A stretch of DNA of 18,165 nucleotides from Anaerolineae bacterium. Lineage in GTDB: Bacteria; Chloroflexota; Anaerolineae; JAFGEY01. Under the pieces are notes generated by a model. It was not told where the DNA came from and searched no databases. It saw nothing but the letters and a program-made list of their open reading frames with translations. Shown here one piece after another: positions 7,631 through 14,108 of this stretch. How positions within the stretch are numbered: the stretch's first letter is position 1; every line of letters starts with the position of its first letter. The position numbers were made by a program, and so were the translations under genes. The stretch is taken from NCBI GenBank assembly GCA_016929205.1, contig JAFGJF010000502.1, forward strand, positions 1-18,165, read 5' to 3'.

Positions 7631-7644
7631 CCTGCTGCGCCTTG
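7608..7644. repeat. 13-bp perfect inverted repeat overlapping the TA promoter
   Basis: CAAGGCGCAGCAG (7608-7620) and CTGCTGCGCCTTG (7632-7644) are perfect 13-bp arms around an 11-nt loop. The left arm fills the promoter spacer and the loop holds the -35 box, so a bound repressor would block the promoter. It also lies 28 nt past the stop of the upstream 71-residue gene, where a transcription terminator would sit. The RNA hairpin would be very stable but is followed by TATAATAAG, not a proper U run. It may be an operator, a terminator, or both. Confidence 0.7.
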
Positions 7645-7672
7645 CATGTGCTATTCGCGGTTTATTTGTGCC

Positions 7673-7888
7673 CTATTCAGTTTTCCAAATGGTTTCGTAC
7701 AACTTGCCACCGACAATGGCAAATCCCTCGGACAACGAGGCAACAAGCGACTCGCCATTGACCTTGACACCCTTATCGGTCATCTCGATCGGAAAGACGT
7801 TGCCGTCGATCGAGATCATGCCCGGACCGGGTACGTCTACCTGGTACGTTTTGCCGTCGACATTGAGCGTAAAAGACTTGCTTACCAT
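7673..7888 (-). CDS. 71-residue beta-repeat protein of the carboxyltransferase operon, no biotin site
   Basis: A small protein of four similar 16-17-residue units, each a predicted beta hairpin with a D/N/G-Gly turn: LNVDGKTYQVDV (8-19), ISIDGNVFPIEM (25-36), VKVNGESLVASL (41-52) and AIVGGKLYETIW (57-68). The first unit resembles the segment that opens many biotin carrier subunits (xVxVNGxxYxVxV). However, there is no biotinyl domain and no MKM biotinylation motif. Its ATG (7888) overlaps the end of the OadA/PycB-like gene by 7 nt, and an AGGAGG ribosome site lies 7 nt upstream inside that gene, so it is clearly expressed with it. It may be a structural or carrier-docking subunit; that is inference. 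I know no named family for it. Confidence 0.75.
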   Translation of the reverse strand: MVSKSFTLNVDGKTYQVDVPGPGMISIDGNVFPIEMTDKGVKVNGESLVASLSEGFAIVGGKLYETIWKTE

Positions 7889-9405
7889 CTGGGCGTTCCT
7901 CCTATTTTACGAATGCGTGGGCGGCCGGCAGTGCGCCACGATGACGGCGTCATCGCCATCTGCACCTGCGGACGCTCCTGCTCGGCTGCCGGCTGAGCCA
8001 ACATCCCTTCCTCCTGGGCGACCAGAGCAGCAATCGCGGCAACAGTCGGATCGGTAGCGAGCAGACCACCATTTTTCCGCCTTTCCAGGAATTCGCGAGC
8101 CACGGGACCAAAAATCGCAAAAGAGATGACATCCTCTTCGCTCTCGCCCAGGTCGCCGAGTTCGGCCCTGGCGTTTTCCATTTCCGGTTCGATGTCATCT
8201 GCCGGACGATGGTCGATCGGCTGCTCGTCACCGATAGCCAGCTTTTGCAGTTCCAGGTTGACCTGGCCTGGAGGACGCCCGTACATACCACGGAAATAGT
8301 TCTTGACTTCGTCGATAATGATCCCGTAGCGGTTGCCCGTCAGCACATTGAACGTGGCCTGCGTGCCCACAATCTGGCTCGACGGTGTAACCAGCGGCGG
8401 GTAGCCCAGGTCGGCGCGAACGCGCGGGATCTCGTCGGTTACCTCTCTAAAGCGATCGAGCGCGCCTTGCTCGCGGAGCTGGTTGACCAGGTTAGAGAGC
8501 ATCCCACCCGGCACCTGGTAGCGCAGCACGCCCACGGCAGGACCGGACGAGCCGCTTTCAAACTTGGCGTACTTTTGACGGGCCGCCTTGTAGAAATCGG
8601 CGATCTCGATCAAGGCATCGAGATTGAGCCCGGTGTCGCGCTCTTGTCCCTGCAACATGCCAACGATCGTCTCGATGGCCGGTTGGCCGGTGCCGGTGGA
8701 CAGCGACGAGATGGAGCAGTCCACCACGTCAACGCCAGCGCGCGAGGCAGCATAACAAGAAGCCGCGCCCATCCCAGCCGTGTCATGGGTGTGGAACTGG
8801 ATCGGAATGTCGACTGCTTCTTTGAGCCGCGATACCAGTTCAAACGCAATCGACGGCGTGGCCAGGCCGGCCATATCCTTGATGCAAATCGAGTCAGCCT
8901 CCATATCTTGCATTTGTTTGGCCATCTCGACAAAGGTTTCCATCGTGTGCACGGGGCTGGTGGTGTAGCTAAAGCATGCCTGCAAGTGCGCGCCCTCGCG
9001 CTTGACGATCTTGAACGAATGCTGCATATTGCGCAGATCGTTCAGCGCATCAAAGACGCGAAAAACGTCGATTCCGTTTTCGTGGGCTTGGACGATGAAT
9101 CGTTCGACGACATCGTCAGCATAGTGCCGGTAGCCTACCACGTTCTGTCCACGCAGCAACATCTGAAACGGCGTTTTGGGCATTTCTTTTTTCAACAGAC
9201 GCAGGCGCTCCCAGGGATCTTCACCGAGAAACCGCATGCACGAGTCAAATGTCGCGCCGCCCCACATCTCGACCGAGTTGTAGCCGATCTCGTCGATCTT
9301 GCTGGCAATCGGCAGCATGTCTTCAATGCGCCAACGCGTTGCCAACAACGACTGGTGCGCATCGCGCAAAGTCGTGTCGCAGATTTTGAGAGGGTTTTTA
9401 GCCAT
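7882..9405 (-). CDS. Carboxyltransferase subunit, OadA / PycB / transcarboxylase-5S type
   Basis: A 507-residue HMGL-like TIM-barrel carboxyltransferase. This family moves the carboxyl group between biotin and pyruvate/oxaloacetate. Signature motifs are CDTTLRDAHQS (9-19), QMLLRGQN (81-88), CIKDMAGL (174-181, with the lysine that becomes carbamylated at K176) and HTHDTAG (205-211, metal ligands H205 and H207). The PYC_OADA conserved C-terminal domain follows at about 290-480, ending with DVISFAIFGPVAREFL. Unlike OadA or PycB proteins that end in a biotinyl domain, this one stops after a Gln/Pro-rich tail with no MKM motif, so it needs a separate carrier. The start at ATG 9405 has AAGGAG 9 nt upstream. 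It lies 102 bp downstream of the MmdA/PccB-like gene, and the pair matches the 12S and 5S subunits of propionibacterial methylmalonyl-CoA transcarboxylase. Which of the possible reactions it carries out is unresolved. Confidence 0.92.
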   Translation of the reverse strand: MAKNPLKICDTTLRDAHQSLLATRWRIEDMLPIASKIDEIGYNSVEMWGGATFDSCMRFLGEDPWERLRLLKKEMPKTPFQMLLRGQNVVGYRHYADDVVERFIVQAHENGIDVFRVFDALNDLRNMQHSFKIVKREGAHLQACFSYTTSPVHTMETFVEMAKQMQDMEADSICIKDMAGLATPSIAFELVSRLKEAVDIPIQFHTHDTAGMGAASCYAASRAGVDVVDCSISSLSTGTGQPAIETIVGMLQGQERDTGLNLDALIEIADFYKAARQKYAKFESGSSGPAVGVLRYQVPGGMLSNLVNQLREQGALDRFREVTDEIPRVRADLGYPPLVTPSSQIVGTQATFNVLTGNRYGIIIDEVKNYFRGMYGRPPGQVNLELQKLAIGDEQPIDHRPADDIEPEMENARAELGDLGESEEDVISFAIFGPVAREFLERRKNGGLLATDPTVAAIAALVAQEEGMLAQPAAEQERPQVQMAMTPSSWRTAGRPRIRKIGGTPRW

Positions 9406-9507
9406 TAGCTTAGTCTCCTTACAGTACTTGTGCGTCCAACGTCAAAAGTGAACCGGCAGCGAAATGCCAGTAACGTTTGACGAATGACGTCTAACTTGTA
9501 TTTTGTT

Positions 9508-11031
9508 TTACAGCGGAATATTCCCATGTTTCTTTGGCGGCAAGCCATCGCGCTTGTTTTCCAGCATGGCCAGAGACTCGATAATACGGGCGCGGGTTTC
9601 ACCGGGCAGAATCACGGCATCGATGTAGCCCTTGCTGGCAGCAACATAGGGATTGGCAAATTTGTCACGATAAACAGCAACCAGTTCAGCATGCTTGGCC
9701 GCTTGGTCTTTTGCGGCGGCAATCTCTTTGCGGTTGACGACGCTGACCGCGCCATCAGGGCCCATCACCGCGATCTCGGCACTGGGCCAGGCATAATTCA
9801 CGTCGCTACGCAGGTGCTTGGACCCCATCGTGATGTAAGCGCCACCGTAAGCTTTGCGCGTGATGACAGTGATCTTGGGCACAGTGGCTTCGGCATAGGC
9901 GTACAGCATCTTGGCACCATGGCGGATGATACCGGCGTGCTCCTGGTTGACGCCGGGCATAAAGCCAGGGGTGTCGCAAAAAGTGATGATCGGAATGTTG
10001 AACGCATCACAGAAGCGGATAAAACGCGCACCCTTGTCAGACGCATTAATGTCGATCGCCCCGGCCAAAACACGAGGCTGCTGGGCAACCACGCCCACAC
10101 TTTCGCCGTTCATACGCGCGAAACCGACGATCAGGTTAGGAGCAAAACCAGCCATCACTTCCATAAAATCCCCGCCGTCGACCACGCGCAGGATGATCTC
10201 TTTCATATTGTACGGCTGATTGATGTCTTCCGGCACGATGCTCTCCAACGTCTCATCAGCGCGGCCCGGATCATCTCCCAGGTCGATCAACGGTGCGTCG
10301 TCCATATTGTTGGCCGGCAAAAAGGAAATCAGACGACGAACTTGAGCCAGCGTATCCTCTTCCGTTGCTGAAGAAAAATGCGCCACCCCACTGCGCCGGC
10401 CGTGCACGTCGGCGCCGCCCAACTCTTCGAGGGTGACCTTTTCGCCGGTCACGGACTCGACTACCTTGGGGCCAGTGATGAACATATGGCTGGTCCCCTC
10501 GACCATAAACACAAAGTCGGTAATCGCCGGGGAATAAACCGCCCCGCCTGCACACGGCCCCATGATCACCGAGATCTGAGGGATGACGCCAGAAGCGAGC
10601 GTATTGCGGGTAAAGATCTCGCCATAAGCCCACAGCGAATCGACCCCCTCTTGAATGCGCGCCCCGCCCGAATCGTTGATGCCGATCACCGGCGCGCCAT
10701 TCTTGAGTGCCAGGTCAAGCACTTTGCATACTTTTTCACCGTGTACACGCCCTACCGATCCGCCCTGGACCGTGAAATCTTGGGAAAACACATACACCGT
10801 GCGCCCATCAATTGTCCCCCACCCGGTGACGACGCTTTCCGGGTTAAATTCGCCCCCCTCATCCATCTTGGCAGCAAAGGCATCGATCTCGTGAAAACTG
10901 TCCGGATCGAGCAAAAGGTCAATACGTTCGCGAGCACTGAGCTTGCCTTTGGCATGCTGCTTGCCAATGCGTTCGGCACCACCACCCAAGGCAGCGATTT
11001 GTTCCATTTCTAGCAGTCTGTCAAACTTCAT
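9508..11031 (-). CDS. mmdA: Acyl-CoA carboxyltransferase, MmdA / PccB (transcarboxylase-12S) type
   Basis: A 507-residue crotonase-fold carboxyltransferase, the size usual for methylmalonyl-CoA decarboxylase alpha and propionyl-CoA carboxylase beta subunits. The N-half has GKLSARERIDLLLD (30-41), FTVQGGSVG (86-94), INDSGGARIQEGV (118-130) and GPCAGGAVYSPA (158-169). The C-half has NIPIITFCDTPGFMPG (345-360), QEHAGIIRHGAKMLYAY (363-379) and KAYGGAYITMGSK (393-405). The protein ends KKHGNIPL, typical of this family. It transfers carboxyl between biotin and propionyl-CoA/methylmalonyl-CoA. The start at ATG 11031 follows GGAGG by 6 nt and lies 33 bp after the methyltransferase gene. Decarboxylase, carboxylase and transcarboxylase members cannot be told apart by sequence alone; no decarboxylase membrane subunit is nearby. 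Confidence 0.93.
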   Translation of the reverse strand: MKFDRLLEMEQIAALGGGAERIGKQHAKGKLSARERIDLLLDPDSFHEIDAFAAKMDEGGEFNPESVVTGWGTIDGRTVYVFSQDFTVQGGSVGRVHGEKVCKVLDLALKNGAPVIGINDSGGARIQEGVDSLWAYGEIFTRNTLASGVIPQISVIMGPCAGGAVYSPAITDFVFMVEGTSHMFITGPKVVESVTGEKVTLEELGGADVHGRRSGVAHFSSATEEDTLAQVRRLISFLPANNMDDAPLIDLGDDPGRADETLESIVPEDINQPYNMKEIILRVVDGGDFMEVMAGFAPNLIVGFARMNGESVGVVAQQPRVLAGAIDINASDKGARFIRFCDAFNIPIITFCDTPGFMPGVNQEHAGIIRHGAKMLYAYAEATVPKITVITRKAYGGAYITMGSKHLRSDVNYAWPSAEIAVMGPDGAVSVVNRKEIAAAKDQAAKHAELVAVYRDKFANPYVAASKGYIDAVILPGETRARIIESLAMLENKRDGLPPKKHGNIPL

Positions 11032-11064
11032 ACCTGTCCTCCGAGGTGTTATCCAGATAAACGA

Positions 11065-11565
11065 CTATTTCGTCAAACGTCCATTTGGCGGTTCTGATAC
11101 CAGGCCGACGTTCTTGGGACCTTTGAACCGGAATGTCACTTTGTCATATTGTACGCCATGCTGACGATAGTACAGAGCAATAGCGTCAACTAACTCGTCA
11201 CGCCCCAACTTTTCATTGGACCAAAAATTACAGCACGGAATTAAAATGGCGGGGCAAACCAGGGCTGCCTCAGCCACGGCACGCGTCGCCTCATCGGGAT
11301 GCAAGCCGACGATCAAATCATAGTAGCCTGCAAAAGAAGCCTGAAACGCTTCCTGGCGGCTGGGTACACCTTTTAGCACCCATCCACGTGGATCGACGAC
11401 CTGGCACCGATAATTGTACTTTTTGTTCAGAATACGGGTCAGCATTCCCTGTCCGCCGGCCACATCGGCGACGTAGGCAATGAGGCTTTGGTAACGCTCG
11501 TTAATGAATTCGGCCAGCACCTCAAAACGTGATGGATCGCCGTGAAAACGATGCCGGTTTTTCAC
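11065..11565 (-). CDS. SAM-dependent methyltransferase-like protein (Methyltransf_32-like)
   Basis: A Rossmann-type protein of about 166 residues. Motif I reads VADVAGGQGML (32-42) and the acidic second-strand end reads CQVVDPRG (55-61). YDLIVGLHPDEATRAVAEAAL followed by ILIPCCNFW (82-115) resembles the GLHxCGxLT...PCC region of the METTL25/Methyltransf_32 group, which is my best guess for the family. The substrate is unknown. I chose the GTG at 11565 because it overlaps the TGA of the upstream gene as GTGA, a translational-coupling arrangement. No Shine-Dalgarno is visible there, and a longer start (to 11640) is possible because the frame stays open. The gene ends 33 bp before the MmdA-like gene and is probably in its operon, although a functional tie is not evident. 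Confidence 0.65.
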   Translation of the reverse strand: MKNRHRFHGDPSRFEVLAEFINERYQSLIAYVADVAGGQGMLTRILNKKYNYRCQVVDPRGWVLKGVPSRQEAFQASFAGYYDLIVGLHPDEATRAVAEAALVCPAILIPCCNFWSNEKLGRDELVDAIALYYRQHGVQYDKVTFRFKGPKNVGLVSEPPNGRLTK

Positions 11566-11855
11566 GGCAGAGGAGTCCGGCACAGTGCATTTTGCATGCG
11601 CAGTCGCAGTACCTCTGTGACGTGATACAGTCCGATCCACTGGATCAATTCGGGATCGTCATCCAGTTCACCGTTGGCGTAGCGCATGATGAACTCGCTG
11701 GAACGCATCTCGTACTTGAGCTCAAAAAAGTGCAACTGCTCGTACAATGCCAGCAACCCGTCAATGGGCATAACTGACTTTTGCAGCAGTTTTTCAAGCT
11801 CGTCGCTCGACGGGATATTTTCGTGTGTAAATTCTAGATCGATCATCTCTCTCAT
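11562..11855 (-). CDS. Small acidic protein of unknown function
   Basis: A 97-residue protein, predicted mostly helical. Its central stretch, HFFELKYEMRSSEFIMRYANGELDDDPELIQWIGLYHV, follows a pattern I associate with small bacterial proteins of the kind F..KYGM.SEEF...F..GELGDD.DFxEW..LY, some of which lie beside toxin genes. That likeness is from memory and is not proof. The start is uncertain: ATG 11855 has GGG about 8 nt upstream; a TTG at 11873 and ATG 11846 are alternatives. The stop overlaps the following methyltransferase start (GTGA). It heads the probable carboxyltransferase operon, 85 bp after the membrane-protein gene. The C-terminal tail (RMQNALCRTPLP) is unremarkable. Confidence 0.65.
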   Translation of the reverse strand: MREMIDLEFTHENIPSSDELEKLLQKSVMPIDGLLALYEQLHFFELKYEMRSSEFIMRYANGELDDDPELIQWIGLYHVTEVLRLRMQNALCRTPLP

Positions 11856-11940
11856 ATCTGCCCAATGACCCAAACATAGATCCCCAATGTGTTTTGGACT
11901 GCCATACCAAATCAGACCCGACTAGCGGCTTGCGTCCGGA

Positions 11941-12534
11941 TCAATCAATACCCATCCACTGCCTGGTTTTGGACCACGTCGTCGCCCCCACGCCGACGGA
12001 TATGCCCAGCAGAGCCAATACGAGCGAAACCCAGCGCCGCTGCCACATCAAGCCCGTGCGGACAAACAACCAGGTATAGAATTGAATAAGAACAAAGTAA
12101 AGTGGGATGACAATGCGCGCATATCTTGCCGCCCAGTTGCACCGCCACCACAAGCCCGCCGCGGCCACGATGAGCGCCAAACCAGCCGAAACAAACAAAA
12201 CGACCAATAGCGCCAGCACGAACGGCGACAAAGTGCCGCCCAATTCAACCAACAAGACACGTTCGCGCCACAACACACTACCACGCCAAACGTCTATGCC
12301 CCCAAGCCCAAGCACCCATAATACAAACACTTGGGCCGCAAAGGAGTGACGGCGCCTCACTTGGATTTGATTCAACTGTGGTTTTGAGTTGGTCGAGGGA
12401 GTAAACTGCTTGGTACAAGATGTGAGAAAATTCCTGATTGCTCGCAACGTCAAGTGCGCCCAGTATCGCAGCGAGTTCCACCGCCCTGGTGGGGTTTGAA
12501 CCGTAATCCGCTCCATCTGCCGATTTTCCAGCAT
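11941..12534 (-). CDS. Predicted four-helix membrane protein, unknown function
   Basis: A 197-residue protein with a basic N-terminal cytoplasmic segment (1-63) and four predicted membrane helices at about 66-82, 103-128, 138-157 and 168-186, joined by arginine/tryptophan-rich loops. I recognise no domain. The start is not certain: ATG 12534 has AGG only 3-4 nt upstream and ATG 12516 is an alternative; longer readings would overlap the HIT gene. It begins 17 nt after the HIT gene stops and is likely co-transcribed from the 13092-13120 promoter. The reading frame is long, shows hydrophobic periodicity, and has no competing frame with recognisable content. Confidence 0.7.
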   Translation of the reverse strand: MLENRQMERITVQTPPGRWNSLRYWAHLTLRAIRNFLTSCTKQFTPSTNSKPQLNQIQVRRRHSFAAQVFVLWVLGLGGIDVWRGSVLWRERVLLVELGGTLSPFVLALLVVLFVSAGLALIVAAAGLWWRCNWAARYARIVIPLYFVLIQFYTWLFVRTGLMWQRRWVSLVLALLGISVGVGATTWSKTRQWMGID

Positions 12535-12551
12535 AGTGCCTGCTCTTATTT

Positions 12552-13046
12552 TCAGGTGTCCAATGCCTCCCAAGCCACTTTGATCTGCTCGTACGTCTCG
12601 GACAAACTTTGAGGGATACAGCGCGTTCCGCCCAACGTGGTAATAAAGTTGGTGTCCCCGATCCAACGAGGCAGAACGTGCATATGGACGTGCTCGTCAA
12701 TGCCGGCGCCCGCCGCTTTTCCCATATTCACACCGACGTTAAATCCCTGGGCACCCATCGCCAGGCGCAACGCGGCCACACACTTGTTCATCAAAACCAT
12801 CGTTTCGGCCATGGCTTCGATGGAAAGGTCTTCAAACGTTTCCCGGTGTTCGTAGGGAATCACCATCAGATGGCCATTGTTGTACGGATACAGGTTCATA
12901 ATCACAGCATTGTGCAGACCACGATGCAGGATCAAATAGTCTTTGTCTTGAGACACATCAGCAGCAAACACCTTGCAGAAAACACACTCTTTTGTTTTTT
13001 CGCTCAAGATGTACTCGATGCGCCACGGCGACCACAATTGTTCCAA
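12552..13046 (-). CDS. HIT-family hydrolase/phosphorylase
   Basis: A 164-residue histidine-triad protein. The opening LWSPWRIEYI (4-13) and the CVFC zinc pair (21-24) resemble the actinobacterial-type Ap4A phosphorylase/HIT group. The HIT motif reads HVHMHVLPRW (119-128), with H121 or H123 as the nucleophile. NNGHLMVIPYEHRETFEDL (56-74) is the conserved first beta-sheet region. It would cleave dinucleoside polyphosphates or AMP-linked compounds in the cytoplasm; the exact substrate is not set by sequence. The start codon is TTG (13046), with AGGGG about 9 nt upstream; no in-frame ATG precedes residue 50. It is the first gene of a minus-strand group and has its own good promoter (13092-13120). 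Confidence 0.9.
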   Translation of the reverse strand: MEQLWSPWRIEYILSEKTKECVFCKVFAADVSQDKDYLILHRGLHNAVIMNLYPYNNGHLMVIPYEHRETFEDLSIEAMAETMVLMNKCVAALRLAMGAQGFNVGVNMGKAAGAGIDEHVHMHVLPRWIGDTNFITTLGGTRCIPQSLSETYEQIKVAWEALDT

Positions 13047-13091
13047 TGATTATCCCCTGCGTTTCGCAAAACCAAACCTGCCAGCCTGGAT

Positions 13092-13120
13092 ATTTTACCG
13101 CAAAATAGCCATCTTGGCAA
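13092..13120 (-). promoter_or_regulatory. Sigma70-type promoter of the HIT gene
   Basis: On the minus strand TTGCCA (13120-13115) and TAAAAT (13097-13092) are separated by 17 bp. The start would be near 13085, about 40 nt before the TTG start codon. It faces away from birA across the 206-bp divergent region. Confidence 0.65.
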
Positions 13121-13144
13121 GGCCCAGACTGGGAGAAACTGGAA

Positions 13145-13172
13145 GAGACTGGCCGATTTTGCAGCCAGTCTC
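13145..13172. repeat. 9-bp perfect inverted repeat between divergent promoters
   Basis: GAGACTGGC (13145-13153) and GCCAGTCTC (13164-13172) flank a 10-nt loop. It lies between the HIT and birA promoters, so a bound protein could affect either. The left side is preceded by degenerate ACTGG repeats (agactggga, gaaactgga). Function unknown. Confidence 0.45.
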
Positions 13173-13215
13173 GGTATGGCATCAATACAGCCGGGTTCTG
13201 AATGACCATGCACAT

Positions 13216-13244
13216 TTGACGTAGCGCTTGTTTTGTGATACCTT
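13216..13244 (+). promoter_or_regulatory. birA: Probable promoter giving a leaderless birA mRNA
   Basis: TTGACG (13216-13221) and TACCTT (13239-13244) are 17 bp apart. Transcription from it would start at about 13251-13253, on or next to the ATG at 13253, and no Shine-Dalgarno precedes that ATG. Confidence 0.5.
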
Positions 13245-13252
13245 AAGCCCTT

Positions 13253-14044
13253 ATGGGCAGCATCAAATTGAGCACTGAATACATCCAATCAGTTTTGACG
13301 ACACGCTTTGTCGGCCGTCCTTTGTATTACCACCCCACTATCGGCTCGACGATGGATGAGGCTCGCCGTCTGGCAGAAACGGGAGCAAGCGAAGGCACGG
13401 TCGTCCTTGCCGACGAGCAGAGTGCCGGGCGGGGCCGGCTGCAGCGATCCTGGTGGGCACTGCCGGGCACAAGCTTGTTGTTGACGCTGCTGCTGCGTCC
13501 GCCGCTGCCGCCCCGGCAGGCGCAGCGCTTGACGATGATCTGCTCGCTGGCGACATGCGATGCGCTGGCTGAGGTCGGCGGCGTGCCGGCCCAGGTCAAG
13601 TGGCCGAACGACGTGCTGGTAGGCGACAACAAGATCTGCGGCATCCTGACCGATCTGGATCTGGCAGGCGACACAGTGAACTATGCCCTGGTCGGCGTCG
13701 GCATCAACGTCAACGTCGATTTCCGCCAGGCGCCGCCGCTGATGGCTCCGGCAACCAGCCTGCTTGCAGAGACGGGACGCACCGTTTCGCGCTTGTCTTT
13801 GCTCGCCGCTCTGCTGGCAAACGTCGAGGATCGGTATGTTATGCTCAAGATGGGCGCATCCTTTCACGAGGAATGGGCAGCACGGATGGCAACGTTGGGG
13901 CGAACCGTACAGGCATCGAGTGGTCAAGAGACAGTTCAAGGCACAGCCATCGGCGTGAACGAGGATGGTGCGTTGCTGATCCAGGTGAGCGATGGCACGG
14001 TGCAGCGCGTGCTGACCGGTGATGTGACCTTGAGCAAACACTGA
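13253..14044 (+). CDS. birA: Biotin--[acetyl-CoA-carboxylase] ligase, monofunctional
   Basis: A 263-residue biotin-protein ligase that makes biotinyl-5'-AMP and attaches biotin to the lysine of carrier proteins. The catalytic domain shows GSTMDEAR (31-38), the biotin loop AGRGRLQRSWWALPG (58-72; the glycine usual at position 64 of GRGRxGR is glutamine), VKWPNDVLV (115-123), KICGIL (127-132) and VGVGINVN (147-154). A BPL C-terminal domain follows (about 210-260). There is no N-terminal helix-turn-helix, so it is a class I ligase and not a repressor. It lies close to biotin-dependent carboxyltransferase genes, which require its product through their carrier. The MFS gene follows after 64 bp on the same strand. 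No Shine-Dalgarno is seen at ATG 13253; see the promoter entry. The next in-frame methionine is residue 34, inside the domain, so this start is right. Confidence 0.93.
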   Translation: MGSIKLSTEYIQSVLTTRFVGRPLYYHPTIGSTMDEARRLAETGASEGTVVLADEQSAGRGRLQRSWWALPGTSLLLTLLLRPPLPPRQAQRLTMICSLATCDALAEVGGVPAQVKWPNDVLVGDNKICGILTDLDLAGDTVNYALVGVGINVNVDFRQAPPLMAPATSLLAETGRTVSRLSLLAALLANVEDRYVMLKMGASFHEEWAARMATLGRTVQASSGQETVQGTAIGVNEDGALLIQVSDGTVQRVLTGDVTLSKH

Positions 14045-14108
14045 GCGAGCCACACCTTGTATTCTGGCTTTGAGCCTGATCATTCAAACGACTGAGGATA
14101 GATACCTT

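Noticed and set aside
7624..7652. Plus-strand TTGACA in the antitoxin promoter region
   Set aside because: There is no acceptable -10 box 16-18 bp downstream and no plus-strand gene to serve.
8209..9408. 399-codon open frame on the plus strand
   Set aside because: It is the reverse complement of the OadA/PycB-like gene, whose motifs are unmistakable; the product has no domain pattern and long open antisense frames are expected at this GC.
9440..9482. Inverted repeat CGTCAAA / TTTGACG between the two carboxyltransferase genes
   Set aside because: 7-bp arms with a 29-nt loop are too weak to separate from chance, and there is no T run.
9484..10371. 295-codon plus-strand open frame
   Set aside because: Antisense to the MmdA-like gene; low-complexity, no recognisable features.
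13289..14083. 264-codon minus-strand open frame
   Set aside because: Antisense to birA, Arg/His/Gln-rich composition typical of shadow frames.
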